Positions 8,909 through 19,186 are shown, counted from the stretch's first letter. The stretch: 64,000 bases of DNA from Hymenobacter amundsenii (GCF_002204745.1 NZ_NIRR01000002.1:1-64000); one strand, 5' to 3'. A program made the numbers and translations. The notes: generated by a model from the sequence alone, not told the origin.

Positions 8909-9679
8909 ATGAATATCATCTCCTACAACCTTAATGGCCTGCGTTCGGCCCTTAGTAAAGGATTGGCCGATTGGGTGGCTGAGGCCCGACCCGACGTGCT
9001 TTGCGTGCAGGAAATAAAGGCCGGCCGCGAGGCGCTCGACGTTACCCCGCTTACCGATCTGGGGTACCACGCCTACCTGCATCCGGCCCAGAAGCCCGGC
9101 TACAGCGGCGTGGCCATCTTCTCGAAGGAGAAGCCGCGAGCCGTGACTGAAGGCTGCGGGCAGGACCTCTACGATACCGAGGGTCGGGTGCTGCGGCTTG
9201 ATTTCGAACACTGCTCGGTGCTGAACACCTACATGCCTTCGGGTACAAGCGGGACCGAACGGCAAGCGTTCAAGGTGGAGTGGCTGCACTTTTTCCGGCG
9301 CTACGTGCGGGAATTACAAGCCGCCGGAGTACCGCCGCTGGTTATTGCCGGCGACTTCAATTGCTGCCAGACGGAACTCGACCTGCACAACCCCAAGGCC
9401 AACCAGAAGAGCCCCGGCTTCACGCCCGAGGAGCGGCAGTGGTTCCGCGATTTTCTGGCCGACGGCTTCACCGACTCGTTCCGCCACCACCACGCCGATG
9501 CCCCCCACCGCTATTCCTGGTGGACTTACCGGGCCGGGGCCCGCGCCCGCAACGTGGGCTGGCGCCTCGACCACCTGTTAGTAGACAACTGCCTCACGCC
9601 CCACATCCGCCACGCCGACCTGCTTCACGACATCGTGCATTCCGACCACTGCCCGGCGCAGTTGGAGTTGGGGTTTTAG
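8909..9679 (+). CDS. xth: Exodeoxyribonuclease III
   Basis: A 256-residue endonuclease/exonuclease/phosphatase-family protein of the ExoA/exonuclease III type, which cuts DNA at abasic sites in base-excision repair. Visible catalytic motifs are NLNGLR near the start, VLCVQEIKA with the metal-binding Glu, GDFNCCQTELDLHNPK with the Asp/Asn pair, WRLDHLLV and the final SDHCP with the catalytic Asp-His. Length is typical of the family. It is a single gene with a terminator upstream; the FAD oxidoreductase converges from the right. Confidence 0.93.
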   Translation: MNIISYNLNGLRSALSKGLADWVAEARPDVLCVQEIKAGREALDVTPLTDLGYHAYLHPAQKPGYSGVAIFSKEKPRAVTEGCGQDLYDTEGRVLRLDFEHCSVLNTYMPSGTSGTERQAFKVEWLHFFRRYVRELQAAGVPPLVIAGDFNCCQTELDLHNPKANQKSPGFTPEERQWFRDFLADGFTDSFRHHHADAPHRYSWWTYRAGARARNVGWRLDHLLVDNCLTPHIRHADLLHDIVHSDHCPAQLELGF

Positions 9680-9711
9680 TTGTCAGTTGACACTAACAAC
9701 CAGCAACCAAT

Positions 9712-10995
9712 CTACCCGCTCACCAATATCATATCGGCCACTTCGCGGCCGGAGGCCAGGGCGGCGTTCAGGGACGGGTAAGCGGCGTAGTCGCCGCAGC
9801 GGTAAAGCGTGTTGGTGAGCTTGAGCGATTGGCGGGCGGGTTGGCCAGCGGGGTACTCGGGCAGGGCGTAGGGCAGGGCATAGGTGCGTAGATGTCGCCA
9901 GTTAGCCGCCTCGGGACCAAACCAGGCAGCGAGTTCCTGCCGGAGCCGGGCGGTGAGGTCGGCTTCCGACAGGCCATGCTCGCCGTGGGTGCTCACCGAT
10001 ACCAACCGCTGGCCGGTGGGGGCGTAGTCCGGGGCCACATCCGACGGGAAAGCTACATTGTGGGCCAAACTGGTCGGCGCGGCATTGAGGCGCAGCAGCT
10101 TATCGGGCCGGCCGGGTACAGTGGGGGCGGCGAAGTAAGTGCAGGTAGTGCGCCGCCAGCTTAGGGCCGTGGGTGCTTCGGCGGCGGGTAGCAGGCGGGC
10201 GGCGGCCTCTCCATCAACGGCCACTACCACGGCGGCGGCCTCAATAGTTTCGCCGTTTTGCAGCCGGACAGTAGTGCCCTCAATGGCTGCTACCGGCGTG
10301 TGCAGGCGCACGGCCCCGGCCGGCAGGCGGGTGGCAAGCTGCTCGGGAATCTGCTGCATACCGAGGGCCGGCACTACAGCCTCTCCCTCCACAAACTGCT
10401 GGAACACGAACTCGAAGAAGTTGGCTGCCGTGCTCAAGCTACGGTCGAGGAACACGCCGCCGAAGAAAGGCCGGAAGAAGTTGTCGATCATTCGCTCGCT
10501 CCAGCCGTAGTGGCGCAGGAATTCGAGGGTGCTCTGTTCGTTGGTGGAGTTGCGGCTCAGCAGCTGCCCGCTGGTATAACGCCGCACATGCTGCACGAGG
10601 CTCAGAATGCGCAACTTGTCGGGCAGCGTACCGATGCGCGAGGTAAGGGCCGAAAAGGCTGCCGTGGGCTGTTGCAGCGGATTCTGTAAGGTTGTTTGCT
10701 TGCCATCGGGCAGCCGGATAACGGCCCCCGAGCGGAAAGCCTGCAAATCGAGGGCACCGTAATCGATGAGGCGCTCCACTTCGGGGTAGCGGGTGAGCAG
10801 AACCTGAAATCCCCGGTCGAGCAGAAAACCGTCGTCGGTGTGGTCGGTGCGAACCCGGCCGCCCACGGCGTCGGCAGCTTCGAGCACCAGCACGGGCCGG
10901 CCGGCGCGGTGCAGGTAATTGGCGCACGAGAGGCCAGCCATACCGGCGCCGATAATAAGTACGGGCAGTTGCGGGGTAGAATCGGCAGTTGTCAT
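9712..10995 (-). CDS. FAD-dependent amine oxidase-like oxidoreductase
   Basis: A 427-residue flavoprotein. The N-terminus carries the dinucleotide-binding fold VLIIGAGMAGLSCANYLHRAG followed by VLVLEAADAVGGRVRTD, the GG-doublet motif of the amine oxidase/phytoene desaturase group. The C-terminus ends with the FAD-contacting YRCGDYAAYPSLNAALASGREVA. The middle is not specific enough to name a substrate; related proteins are annotated as protoporphyrinogen oxidase-like or carotenoid-type oxidoreductases. It is a single gene transcribed toward xth. Confidence 0.85.
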   Translation of the reverse strand: MTTADSTPQLPVLIIGAGMAGLSCANYLHRAGRPVLVLEAADAVGGRVRTDHTDDGFLLDRGFQVLLTRYPEVERLIDYGALDLQAFRSGAVIRLPDGKQTTLQNPLQQPTAAFSALTSRIGTLPDKLRILSLVQHVRRYTSGQLLSRNSTNEQSTLEFLRHYGWSERMIDNFFRPFFGGVFLDRSLSTAANFFEFVFQQFVEGEAVVPALGMQQIPEQLATRLPAGAVRLHTPVAAIEGTTVRLQNGETIEAAAVVVAVDGEAAARLLPAAEAPTALSWRRTTCTYFAAPTVPGRPDKLLRLNAAPTSLAHNVAFPSDVAPDYAPTGQRLVSVSTHGEHGLSEADLTARLRQELAAWFGPEAANWRHLRTYALPYALPEYPAGQPARQSLKLTNTLYRCGDYAAYPSLNAALASGREVADMILVSG

Positions 10996-11095
10996 ATCAA
11001 CTCCAAACTGAAAACTAGTGGGAAGGTTGTTTTTGAGAAGCTAACAACCAACGCCATGATGAATAACTCGCTTCCGACTTCTAACTCCTGACTTC

Positions 11096-11788
11096 TCAAA
11101 ATAAGGGCTTGCGCTTTTTCATCACCTTGCGGGTTTTCATCGTCCAGAACTCAGCTATGCCGTTACGTTCCAGACGCGCGCGCCACACGCCCATCGGTTG
11201 GCCGAGTTGGTAGCCGGTGGCTTGGTCGCGGGGGTATTTCTGTTTGATAAGCGCGTAATCGGCCGCCGCAATATCCTGCCCGACTACGCCGTGGCAGCGC
11301 AGGCACAACTGGTCGGAAAGCACCAAGGGGCGCTGGTAGGTGAAAACCTCCTGGCTGGGGCGGGCTACGAGGCGGGTCGTATCGGCCGGGTTTAATGCGT
11401 AGGCCGACAGCGTGGCTTGGTTGCTGGGGTTGCGGGGGCGGTTGCTGGCCCGGCTCAACGTGGCCTTGAGCACCCGGGCGAGCGAATCGGTGCGGGGGAG
11501 TTGCTCGGGATGGCAGAAAGGCAATGCCGCTGCCACGCCACCTTCGGCCAGCTTTTGGGCCATCACTTGGCGCAGTTCCCGTTCGGCGGTGCGCGTGAGC
11601 GAGTCGCCGGCCCAAGCGGTGGCCCGCAGCAAATCGGCGGGCATGATGCGCTTCACCTCCCAGTTGGCCGCTTCCACGGCCAGTTCCTTGGTGTTGCTCA
11701 GGTGCTCTACCTGGTCGGAGTTGCAGGCGGTCAGCAGGGGCAGCAGCAAGAGCAGCAGCAGGGCGCGGGGTGGCAGGAGGCGGCGCAT
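11096..11788 (-). CDS. DUF3365 c-type haem lipoprotein
   Basis: A 230-residue predicted lipoprotein (lipobox LTAC, Cys22) with one covalent haem site, C162-L-R-C165-H166, in the context VLSDQLCLRCHG. The order of features, helical N-terminal half and haem motif near the C-terminus, matches the DUF3365 (Tll0287-like) haem sensor family. These are usually periplasmic haem domains proposed to sense redox or gas ligands. Here there is no attached signalling domain. It is transcribed away from prfA. Confidence 0.85.
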   Translation of the reverse strand: MRRLLPPRALLLLLLLPLLTACNSDQVEHLSNTKELAVEAANWEVKRIMPADLLRATAWAGDSLTRTAERELRQVMAQKLAEGGVAAALPFCHPEQLPRTDSLARVLKATLSRASNRPRNPSNQATLSAYALNPADTTRLVARPSQEVFTYQRPLVLSDQLCLRCHGVVGQDIAAADYALIKQKYPRDQATGYQLGQPMGVWRARLERNGIAEFWTMKTRKVMKKRKPLF

Positions 11789-11897
11789 GGGCAGGGCAGT
11801 TAACGGAATGCTTAAAGATACGACCTATCGGCTCTGGCCAACTGGCCTGGCGCGAATTATTGGGGCGGTACGGCCACCGCTACCGGGTCGGAAGTCC

Positions 11898-11931
11898 TTG
11901 TTTTCAGACGGCTTGGGTTTCCGTATCTTTG
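11898..11931 (+). promoter_or_regulatory. Bacteroidota-type promoter of prfA
   Basis: TATCTTTG (11924-11931) matches the -7 consensus TAnnTTTG, with a TTG (11898-11900) about 23 bases upstream as the -33 element. It lies 29 bases before the prfA start codon. Confidence 0.65.
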
Positions 11932-11959
11932 TAGCCTTACTACAATTTCTGCAGGCAAA

Positions 11960-13030
<1,071 letters not shown>

Positions 13031-13063
13031 TTTTTCTGGCCTGCTGAGCGTTCGAACAATACG

Positions 13064-13192
13064 AGAACGTGATGCTGAGCGCAGCCAGAGGCGGAGTCGA
13101 AGCATCTCTACCGCAGTAGTAACTCTATCGACTGCTACGAAGTGGTAGAGATGCTTCGACTCCGCCTGCGGCTGCGCTCAGCATCACGTTCT
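13064..13192. repeat. Dispersed inverted repeat, GTGATGCTGAGC family
   Basis: Two 49-base arms (13064-13112 and 13144-13192) differ at only two positions. The sequence starts AGAACGTGATGCTGAGCGCA. Related copies with the core GTCATGCTGAGC or GTCATGCTTCGAC lie near 40010, 46601 and 48324. It sits between prfA and the next gene. Confidence 0.8.
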
Positions 13193-13216
13193 GTTATTAG
13201 TCGTTAAAACCAACCA

Positions 13217-14725
13217 ATGCGCTACCTCTTCCCGCTGCTGCTTGTTCTTTCGGCCTTGGCCACGGTATTGCTGCCGGGGTGCGAGCCGAAGGAAGACTTG
13301 CTGACAACTGACAGCAGCGCCAAGCTGGAGTTCTCGCTCGATACGGTGAAGTTCGATACGGTTTTCGTGTCGGTGGGTACCGTGAGCAAGCGGCTGTGGG
13401 TGTACAACCGCAACTCCCGGGCCGTGAAGGTGTCGGAAATTAGCCTGCAGAGCCAGCCCGGCGTGACGTATAGCCTGCTGGTAAACGGCGACAAGGCCCT
13501 GACCGTGCGCGACGTTGCCATCCGGGGTAAAGACAGCCTGTTGGTGCTGGTGAGTGCCACTGTTGACCCCACGGCCGGCGACGCCAAGCCGTTTCTGGTG
13601 GTCAACGATCTGCGGTTCCGCACCAACGGCAACGACCAGGCCGTGAAAGTGCTCAGCTACGGCCAGAACGCCTATTTCCACGACAACGAAGTCATCACGA
13701 AGAACACCACCTGGAAAGCCGATAAGCCCCACGTAGTGTATAACTCGGTGCTGGTCGATTCGCTAGCGACGCTTACCATTGAGGCCGGGGCCCGGATTTA
13801 CTCGCACGCCGGCTCGTTTCTGGTGGTGCGAGGGCGGCTGCTGTGCAACCCCACCTACCGGCCCACCGGCCCCATCAAGCCCGACGACCCCAACATCGTG
13901 CGCTTTCAGGGCGACCGACGCGAAAAGCAATACGCCGATACGCCCGGGCAGTGGGGCGGGCTGGAGTTCGATGCCAGCAGCCAGGACAACGTGCTGCGCT
14001 TCACCGAGATTAAGAATAGTGCTTTCGGACTGCTCATCTATAACCCTTTCAACCGCCAACCCCATCCCCGGGTCCAGGTCGAAAATGCGGTGCTGAGCAA
14101 TATCTCGACTCTCAACGGCGGCTACAATTTAGAAGGGGCGGCGCTGCTGGGTATTTCGGGCGACTTTGTGGTGCGCAATACGCTCATCACCAACTGCGAG
14201 CAGTACGCCGTGTTTGGGGTGCAGGGCAGCCAATACCAGCTCGACTATTGTACCTTGGCCAACTACCTGCAGAACAATCGCCAGACACCCTCGGTGCTGC
14301 TGGCCCCGGCTATTGAAATCAACGGCAAGCAGCGCCCCCCCGCAGCCCCGCGCCTGACGGTGCGCAACTCCATTCTGTGGGGTACCATCCGCGACGGCGA
14401 CGAGCTGGAATTCGTGGATGGCGAGCAGTATGCAGGCAACATCAGCATCCGCAATAGCATCCTCAAAACTAAGAAGTACGATAATGCGGGCGTGCTGGGC
14501 CAGCAGAAAAACGGCAACATCATCAACCCCGATGAGTTCGAGCGGCCATTGTTTAAGAGCAGCCCTGTGCGTTTCCGGGGTACCAAGCTCAACTTCCAGC
14601 TCGATACTCTTTCGCCAGCCAGCAACAAGGGCCTGCCCCTGCCGGGCATCACCACCGACCTGCTCAACCTTTCCCGCGACCCTAATACGCCTGATATCGG
14701 CGCCTACGAGCGGGTGAATCCATGA
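13217..14725 (+). CDS. Lipoprotein with parallel beta-helix character
   Basis: A 502-residue predicted lipoprotein (lipobox LPGC, Cys22). After an Ig-like N-terminal part (TVKFDTVFVSVGTVSKRLWVYN) the sequence shows repeating short beta runs (LTIEAGARIYSHAGSFLVVRG, VVRNTLITNCEQYAVFG) that suggest a right-handed parallel beta-helix as in right_handed-beta_helix proteins. The end, DIGAYER, is the common DIGAYE signature of secreted beta-helix proteins. No catalytic motif is recognised. It is a surface or periplasmic protein of unknown function, probably conserved among Cytophagales. Confidence 0.8.
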   Translation: MRYLFPLLLVLSALATVLLPGCEPKEDLLTTDSSAKLEFSLDTVKFDTVFVSVGTVSKRLWVYNRNSRAVKVSEISLQSQPGVTYSLLVNGDKALTVRDVAIRGKDSLLVLVSATVDPTAGDAKPFLVVNDLRFRTNGNDQAVKVLSYGQNAYFHDNEVITKNTTWKADKPHVVYNSVLVDSLATLTIEAGARIYSHAGSFLVVRGRLLCNPTYRPTGPIKPDDPNIVRFQGDRREKQYADTPGQWGGLEFDASSQDNVLRFTEIKNSAFGLLIYNPFNRQPHPRVQVENAVLSNISTLNGGYNLEGAALLGISGDFVVRNTLITNCEQYAVFGVQGSQYQLDYCTLANYLQNNRQTPSVLLAPAIEINGKQRPPAAPRLTVRNSILWGTIRDGDELEFVDGEQYAGNISIRNSILKTKKYDNAGVLGQQKNGNIINPDEFERPLFKSSPVRFRGTKLNFQLDTLSPASNKGLPLPGITTDLLNLSRDPNTPDIGAYERVNP

Positions 14726-14728
14726 TGT

Positions 14729-14828
14729 AGAAGTGAGTATTGATAGGTGAGAAGTGAGACTGTGTTTCATGTCCTTTCTGTTGCCATAACGTAGTCTCAC
14801 TTCTTACGTCTCACCATCCCACTTCTAA
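14729..14828. repeat. Imperfect inverted repeat GAGAAGTGAGAC
   Basis: Repeated GAAGTGAG-type words before 14760 are mirrored by TCTCACTTCT words after 14789, across the gap between the lipoprotein and the YjbQ-like gene. The pairing is imperfect. It could fold when transcribed but lacks a clear T tail. Confidence 0.4.
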
Positions 14829-14832
14829 AAGC

Positions 14833-15255
14833 ATGCACTTCTTCCAGAAACGGCTGCGGCTGCCGGCGGTTAGCCGGGGCTTTCATCTGATTACCGATCT
14901 GCTGGTGGCCGAATTGCCCGAACTGGAGCAGCTGGAAGTGGGCACGGCGCACTTTTTCATCCAGCATACCTCCGCCAGCCTCAGTCTCAACGAAAACGCC
15001 GACCCCACCGTGCGCCACGATTTCGAGGCGTTCTTTCGGCGGCTGGTACCCGAAAACGGCCCTTACTTCCAGCACAACCAGGAGGGCCCCGACGATATGC
15101 CGGCCCACCTAAAAGCCAGCCTGCTGGGCCACGCCGTGAGCATCCCTATCAGCCGGGGTGAATTGGCTCTAGGTACCTGGCAGGGTATTTACCTGGGTGA
15201 GCATCGAACCCACGGCGGGCGGCGCTGGGTGGTAGCCACGTTGATGGGCCGCTGA
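14833..15255 (+). CDS. YjbQ/UPF0047 family protein
   Basis: A 140-residue protein of the YjbQ (UPF0047) family. The two family signatures are present: HTSASLSLNENADPTVRHD near residue 45-65 and GELALGTWQGIYLGEHRTHGG near the C-terminus. Members have been called secondary thiamine-phosphate synthase enzymes because they can rescue thiamine auxotrophs, but the physiological role is not firmly known. No signal peptide. Single gene. Confidence 0.92.
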   Translation: MHFFQKRLRLPAVSRGFHLITDLLVAELPELEQLEVGTAHFFIQHTSASLSLNENADPTVRHDFEAFFRRLVPENGPYFQHNQEGPDDMPAHLKASLLGHAVSIPISRGELALGTWQGIYLGEHRTHGGRRWVVATLMGR

Positions 15256-15271
15256 ATTTGATAATCAGTGC

Positions 15272-15378
15272 GCGGAAAAACGACTGTCATCCTGACGAAG
15301 GACGTGGAAAAAAGCTGTTCCCATTTGAGGGCTTCTCTCCAGGTCCTTCCTTCGTCAGGATGACAATCGTTTTTGCGA
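15272..15378. repeat. Dispersed inverted repeat, TGTCATCCTGACGAAGGA family
   Basis: Arms TGTCATCCTGACGAAGGA (15285-15302) and its near complement (about 15347-15365), extended outward by AAAACGA-like pairs. It belongs to the same general class of long intergenic inverted repeats as those at 13064 and 48324 but has a different core. Confidence 0.7.
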
Positions 15379-15396
15379 CTTACTATTAGCCAAAAG

Positions 15397-15972
15397 CTAA
15401 AGACCAACCACGCCCCGTACCGCGTACTGTACCGAATCGAACAGAATCAGCTTCTGCACGCCCCGGACGCGATAGGTCGTGAGCTGGCCGTTCTGGCAAT
15501 TCAGCTCCAGCCGTTTGGCCGAGTACACCAGCGGGTTGTCCTGGGCCACGGTGGCCCGCAACTGCTGCACTTGGTTGCCCTGGCTGATGACGGTGAGCTG
15601 CTCGACCGGGTGGCTGACGCCGGGCCGGCGGCGGTAGGTGCGGCGCATACCGCCACCGGGCGTGGCAGCCGAATCGACGAGGTACTGGCCGCGCAATGCG
15701 GGCTTATCGATATCGGCCTGCTGAAAAATCTGGAGCTCCTTGGTCCAGTCGGGGTTGGCGACGCGGGTGGTTTCCTGCTGGCCATCGAGTAGGAGCACTT
15801 GCTTTTCCACGGCTGGCTGGGTGCGGCTGAGCTGGGCGCTCAACTCCCGCAGAAACCCGGTTAAGTTGAAGTAGCTCGTTTGGCGCAGGGCTGGGTTGGG
15901 GGCTGGCTCGGTGGGTCCGCAAGCAGCCAGCAGGCCCAGCGCCGCCGTTAAATACCGCGCGGCCTTACGCAT
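15397..15972 (-). CDS. Hypothetical lipoprotein overlapping gpmI
   Basis: A 191-residue predicted lipoprotein (MRKAARYLTAALGLLAAC, Cys18) with no recognised domain. Its ATG (15970-15972) overlaps the end of gpmI by 8 bases, so it is translated from the gpmI message and may depend on it. The predicted mature part is beta-rich (VEQLTVISQGNQVQQLRATVAQ). The overlap supports that it is a real gene. Function unknown. Confidence 0.75.
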   Translation of the reverse strand: MRKAARYLTAALGLLAACGPTEPAPNPALRQTSYFNLTGFLRELSAQLSRTQPAVEKQVLLLDGQQETTRVANPDWTKELQIFQQADIDKPALRGQYLVDSAATPGGGMRRTYRRRPGVSHPVEQLTVISQGNQVQQLRATVAQDNPLVYSAKRLELNCQNGQLTTYRVRGVQKLILFDSVQYAVRGVVGL

Positions 15973-17518
15973 TCGGAACTAGCTGGGGCTGAGGTTGCAG
16001 CAGGCTCTGGCCGGTCATGGCGGCGGGTTGGGGCAGGCCCATGAGCTTCAATACGGTGGGGGCAATATCGCCCAGCTTGCCGTCGGTGAGCGTGCCCACG
16101 TAGTCGTTGCTGGCCAGAATGCAGGGTACCAGGTTGGTGGTGTGGGCCGTGTTGGGCGTGCCGTCGGGGTTCACCATCATGTCGGCATTACCGTGGTCGG
16201 CGATGATGATGCACGCGTAATCGGCGGCCAGGGCTGCTTCTACCACGCCCTGGGTGCAGGCGTCTGCGGCTTCGGCCGCCTTCACGGCGGCGGCGAAGAT
16301 GCCGGTGTGGCCCACCATGTCGGTGTTGGCAAAGTTGAGAATCACAAAATCGGCCGACTTCGCCAGCAACTCCGGCACCAGCGCGTCGCGCAGCTCGTAG
16401 GCACTCATCTCGGGCTGCAGATCGTAGGTGGCCACTTTGGGCGAGTTGCGCATAATACGCGATTCGCCTTCAAACTCCACCTCGCGCCCCCCCGAAAAGA
16501 AGAATGTGACGTGGGGATACTTCTCGGTTTCGGCAATCCGAAGCTGCTTTTTATGGTTTTCGGCCAGCACCTGCCCCAGGGTATGTTCGAGGTTGTCTTT
16601 CTCGAAGATGGGCACGACGCCGGTAAACGTGGCGTCGTAGTTGGTCAGGGTGAGGTAGTGCAGGTTGAGGCGCCGCATCTGGAAGGCGTGAAAATCCTGC
16701 TGGGTGAGGGCCTGCGTGATTTCCCGGCCCCGGTCGGTGCGGAAGTTGAAGCAGATAACCACGTCGCCCTCGGCAATGGTGGCCAGCGGCGTACCATCGT
16801 CGCCGACTTTCACGATGGGCTTCATGAACTCATCAGTAACGCCCTCCTTATAGGAGTCGAGCATGCTCTGGATCAGGTTCTGGGAAGGCGTGCCCACGCC
16901 ATTCACCAGCAGGTCGTAGGCTACCTTCACCCGCTCCCAACGGTTGTCGCGGTCCATGGCGTAGTAGCGTCCCACGATGGAGGCGATTTTGCCGCTGGCT
17001 CCGCGCTGTAAATGCTGCTCCAGATCATTCACGTAGCTCACGCCCCCCTTGGGGTCGGTGTCGCGGCCGTCGGTGAAGGCATGGATGAACACATTGTGCA
17101 CGTCCTGGTCGTGGGCGATAGTGCACAGGGCCTTGAGGTGCTCGATGTGGGAGTGTACGCCGCCATCGGAGAGCAGCCCCATCAGGTGCACGGGCTTGTT
17201 GTTGAGGCGGGCGTATTCGAGGGCCTGCACCAGCGCGGGCACCGTGCCCAGCTTCCGCTCCCGGATGGCCTTATTCACGCGCACCAGATCCTGGTACACC
17301 ACCCGGCCGGCCCCAATGTTCATGTGGCCCACTTCGGAGTTGCCCATCTGGCCTTCGGGCAGGCCTACGGCTTCGCCAGAGGCTTGCAGCTTGCTGTGTG
17401 GGAAGCGCTGAAAAAGCGAATCGACGAAGGGCGTATTTGCCTGGTCGATGGCCGATACCTCTTTATTCTGAGCCAGGCCCCACCCATCCAGAATAACCAA
17501 CAATACCTGTTTGTTCAT
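15965..17518 (-). CDS. gpmI: 2,3-bisphosphoglycerate-independent phosphoglycerate mutase
   Basis: A 517-residue enzyme that interconverts 3- and 2-phosphoglycerate in glycolysis and gluconeogenesis using two metal ions. The start is the ATG giving MNKQVLLVILDGWG, because DGWG is the conserved N-terminal metal site; the longer frame adds unrelated sequence across the promoter. Other motifs are NSEVGHMNIGAGR with the phosphorylated Ser, NFANTDMVGHTG and ADHGNADMM with metal-binding Asp/His. Length is standard. The 3' end overlaps a lipoprotein gene. A TATCTTTG promoter element lies five bases before the start codon. Confidence 0.95.
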   Translation of the reverse strand: MNKQVLLVILDGWGLAQNKEVSAIDQANTPFVDSLFQRFPHSKLQASGEAVGLPEGQMGNSEVGHMNIGAGRVVYQDLVRVNKAIRERKLGTVPALVQALEYARLNNKPVHLMGLLSDGGVHSHIEHLKALCTIAHDQDVHNVFIHAFTDGRDTDPKGGVSYVNDLEQHLQRGASGKIASIVGRYYAMDRDNRWERVKVAYDLLVNGVGTPSQNLIQSMLDSYKEGVTDEFMKPIVKVGDDGTPLATIAEGDVVICFNFRTDRGREITQALTQQDFHAFQMRRLNLHYLTLTNYDATFTGVVPIFEKDNLEHTLGQVLAENHKKQLRIAETEKYPHVTFFFSGGREVEFEGESRIMRNSPKVATYDLQPEMSAYELRDALVPELLAKSADFVILNFANTDMVGHTGIFAAAVKAAEAADACTQGVVEAALAADYACIIIADHGNADMMVNPDGTPNTAHTTNLVPCILASNDYVGTLTDGKLGDIAPTVLKLMGLPQPAAMTGQSLLQPQPQLVPNA

Positions 17519-17523
17519 GGCTG

Positions 17524-17531
17524 CAAAGATA
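17524..17531 (-). promoter_or_regulatory. -7 element of gpmI close to its start codon
   Basis: On the minus strand TATCTTTG matches the Bacteroidota TAnnTTTG consensus and ends five bases before the gpmI ATG. Transcription would then begin at or beside the start codon. Confidence 0.55.
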
Positions 17532-17664
17532 AGCCTTGGGGGGCGAAACGTCGGCCTTTTCCCTAACTTGGCTGTCAGGAAACCCGGCCGAACCGGCAGC
17601 GGACTAACCACTCAGTAGCTTGGCACCATTTTAGTGCGTTTCCCAACGAACTTATCACCTCTTT

Positions 17665-18063
17665 ATGAAACGCACCTTCTTTTTAACCTTCGTGCTGTTG
17701 TGTGGCCTGCTGCTGTCAGTGGGAGCCCTAGCGCAGGGGGAAGCCTTTGGTCCCGTGCGCAGTGCCATCCGCAATAGCAGCTCCCGTGAGCTGGCCCAGT
17801 TCTTCGCTCCCAATGTGGAGTTGAGCTTCGACGGCGACAAGCAGAGCTACAGCGCCACCCAGGCCGAGTTCGTGATGAAGGACTTCTTCGCCAAGCATTC
17901 CCCCGCCTCGTTCGACTTCATCCACTACGGCGGCAGCAACGACGGTACGCCCTACGCCGTGGGCAAATACACTGGCAAAGACGGCGCCTACCGCATGTTT
18001 GTGAAAATGAAGCAGGCCGACGGTGGACCTAAAATCGCGACCATTGACTTCACCAAGGAATAG
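17665..18063 (+). CDS. DUF4783 domain secreted protein
   Basis: A 132-residue secreted protein with a signal peptide of about 23 residues ending GALAQ. The mature part matches DUF4783 (AIRNSSSRELAQFFAPNVELSF, then FVMKDFFAKHSPASFDFIHYG), a small NTF2-like fold family of Bacteroidota. Its role is unknown; the fold commonly binds small ligands. It lies upstream of nadC, with a terminator between them. Confidence 0.88.
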   Translation: MKRTFFLTFVLLCGLLLSVGALAQGEAFGPVRSAIRNSSSRELAQFFAPNVELSFDGDKQSYSATQAEFVMKDFFAKHSPASFDFIHYGGSNDGTPYAVGKYTGKDGAYRMFVKMKQADGGPKIATIDFTKE

Positions 18064-18094
18064 ACACCGGCTTCGTTGCCACCTCCTGTAACTA

Positions 18095-18125
18095 GTACCG
18101 CGCCCTCCGGCGCGGTACTTTTTTT
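18095..18125 (+). terminator. Terminator after the DUF4783 gene
   Basis: A perfect 10-bp stem GTACCGCGCC / GGCGCGGTAC with loop CTCC, followed by seven T. Textbook Rho-independent terminator separating the DUF4783 gene from nadC. Confidence 0.9.
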
Positions 18126-18188
18126 GTGCCCCTGGGCCCCGGAGGCGTACTTGTAAGCGAAAGGCACCGCTAACCGGCCCGTTTTTGC

Positions 18189-18196
18189 TATTTTTG
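18189..18196 (+). promoter_or_regulatory. -7 element of nadC four bases from its GTG
   Basis: TATTTTTG fits TAnnTTTG and ends four bases before the GTG start of nadC, so the message would be leaderless or almost so. Confidence 0.55.
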
Positions 18197-18200
18197 CGCC

Positions 18201-19061
18201 GTGCAAACGCCTCCCTACCTCACCCCCGAAGCCCTGTCCACCTTCATTCGTACGGCCCTGGCCGAGGATGTTGGCGACGGCGACCATTCGGCCCTGTCGG
18301 CTATTCCGGCCGAGGCCCGCAACCGTGCCCACCTGCTTATTAAGGATGAGGGCGTGCTGGCTGGAGTGGAGATGGCCCGCCATATTTTTGAGTTCGTGGA
18401 TGCCGACCTGCAGCTTAACCCCGGCCTCGAAGACGGAGCCCGGGTGCAGTACGGCGACATTGCCTTCACAGTAGAGGGCCGAGCACGCAGCATTCTCACG
18501 GCCGAGCGGCTGGTGCTCAACTGCATGCAGCGCATGAGCGGCATTGCCACTCGCACCGCCCATTTGGCCAGCCTGTTGGCCGGCACCAAGGCCCGCCTGC
18601 TCGATACCCGCAAAACGACCCCTAACTTTCGGCTGCCCGAAAAGTGGGCCGTGCTCATCGGAGGGGGCGTTAATCATCGCTACGGGCTCTTCGACATGAT
18701 TATTCTCAAGGATAACCACGTCGATTATGCCGGGGGCATCCGGGAGGCCATCGAGGCTTCGCGGGCCTACCTGGAGCGCACGGGCCGCCAGCTGCCCATC
18801 GAGGTAGAGACCCGCACGTTGGCCGAGGTGCAGCAGGTGCTCGACACCGGCGGCGTCGACCGGATTATGCTCGACAACATGGCGCCCGCCCAGCTTAGCG
18901 AGGCCGTGGCGTTGGTGGCAGGCCGCTTCCAGCTCGAAGCCAGCGGCGGCATCACCGAGGAAACCATTGCCGAAGTAGCCGCCACCGGCGTCGACTATAT
19001 CTCGGTCGGGGCCCTCACCCACTCCATCCAAAGCCTGGATATGAGTTTGAAAGCATTTTAA
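18201..19061 (+). CDS. nadC: Nicotinate-nucleotide pyrophosphorylase (carboxylating)
   Basis: A 286-residue quinolinate phosphoribosyltransferase, which turns quinolinate and PRPP into nicotinate mononucleotide in de novo NAD synthesis. It uses a GTG start; the protein begins MQTPPYLTPEALSTFIRTAL, a typical N-terminus, and no upstream ATG fits. Key motifs are AEDVGDGDHSA, ERLVLNCMQRMSGIAT, LDTRKTTPNFR with substrate-binding Arg/Lys/His-region residues and LEASGGITEETI near the end. Length is standard. Transcription probably starts right at the GTG. Confidence 0.95.
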   Translation: MQTPPYLTPEALSTFIRTALAEDVGDGDHSALSAIPAEARNRAHLLIKDEGVLAGVEMARHIFEFVDADLQLNPGLEDGARVQYGDIAFTVEGRARSILTAERLVLNCMQRMSGIATRTAHLASLLAGTKARLLDTRKTTPNFRLPEKWAVLIGGGVNHRYGLFDMIILKDNHVDYAGGIREAIEASRAYLERTGRQLPIEVETRTLAEVQQVLDTGGVDRIMLDNMAPAQLSEAVALVAGRFQLEASGGITEETIAEVAATGVDYISVGALTHSIQSLDMSLKAF

Positions 19062-19186
19062 TAAAGGGTTAAGTAGTAGGTCTTAGGACGTAGATAACAT
19101 TACTTCCCCGTTGGTATTTAACCTACTAAGAGTGCTGTTTCTGAGTTCTAAGCCCTAAAATCCTAATTCCTAAGCCCTAACTACCA

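Noticed and set aside
15995..17011. 338-residue frame antisense to gpmI
   Set aside because: gpmI is complete with all catalytic motifs; the antisense frame is Gly/His/Val-rich filler.
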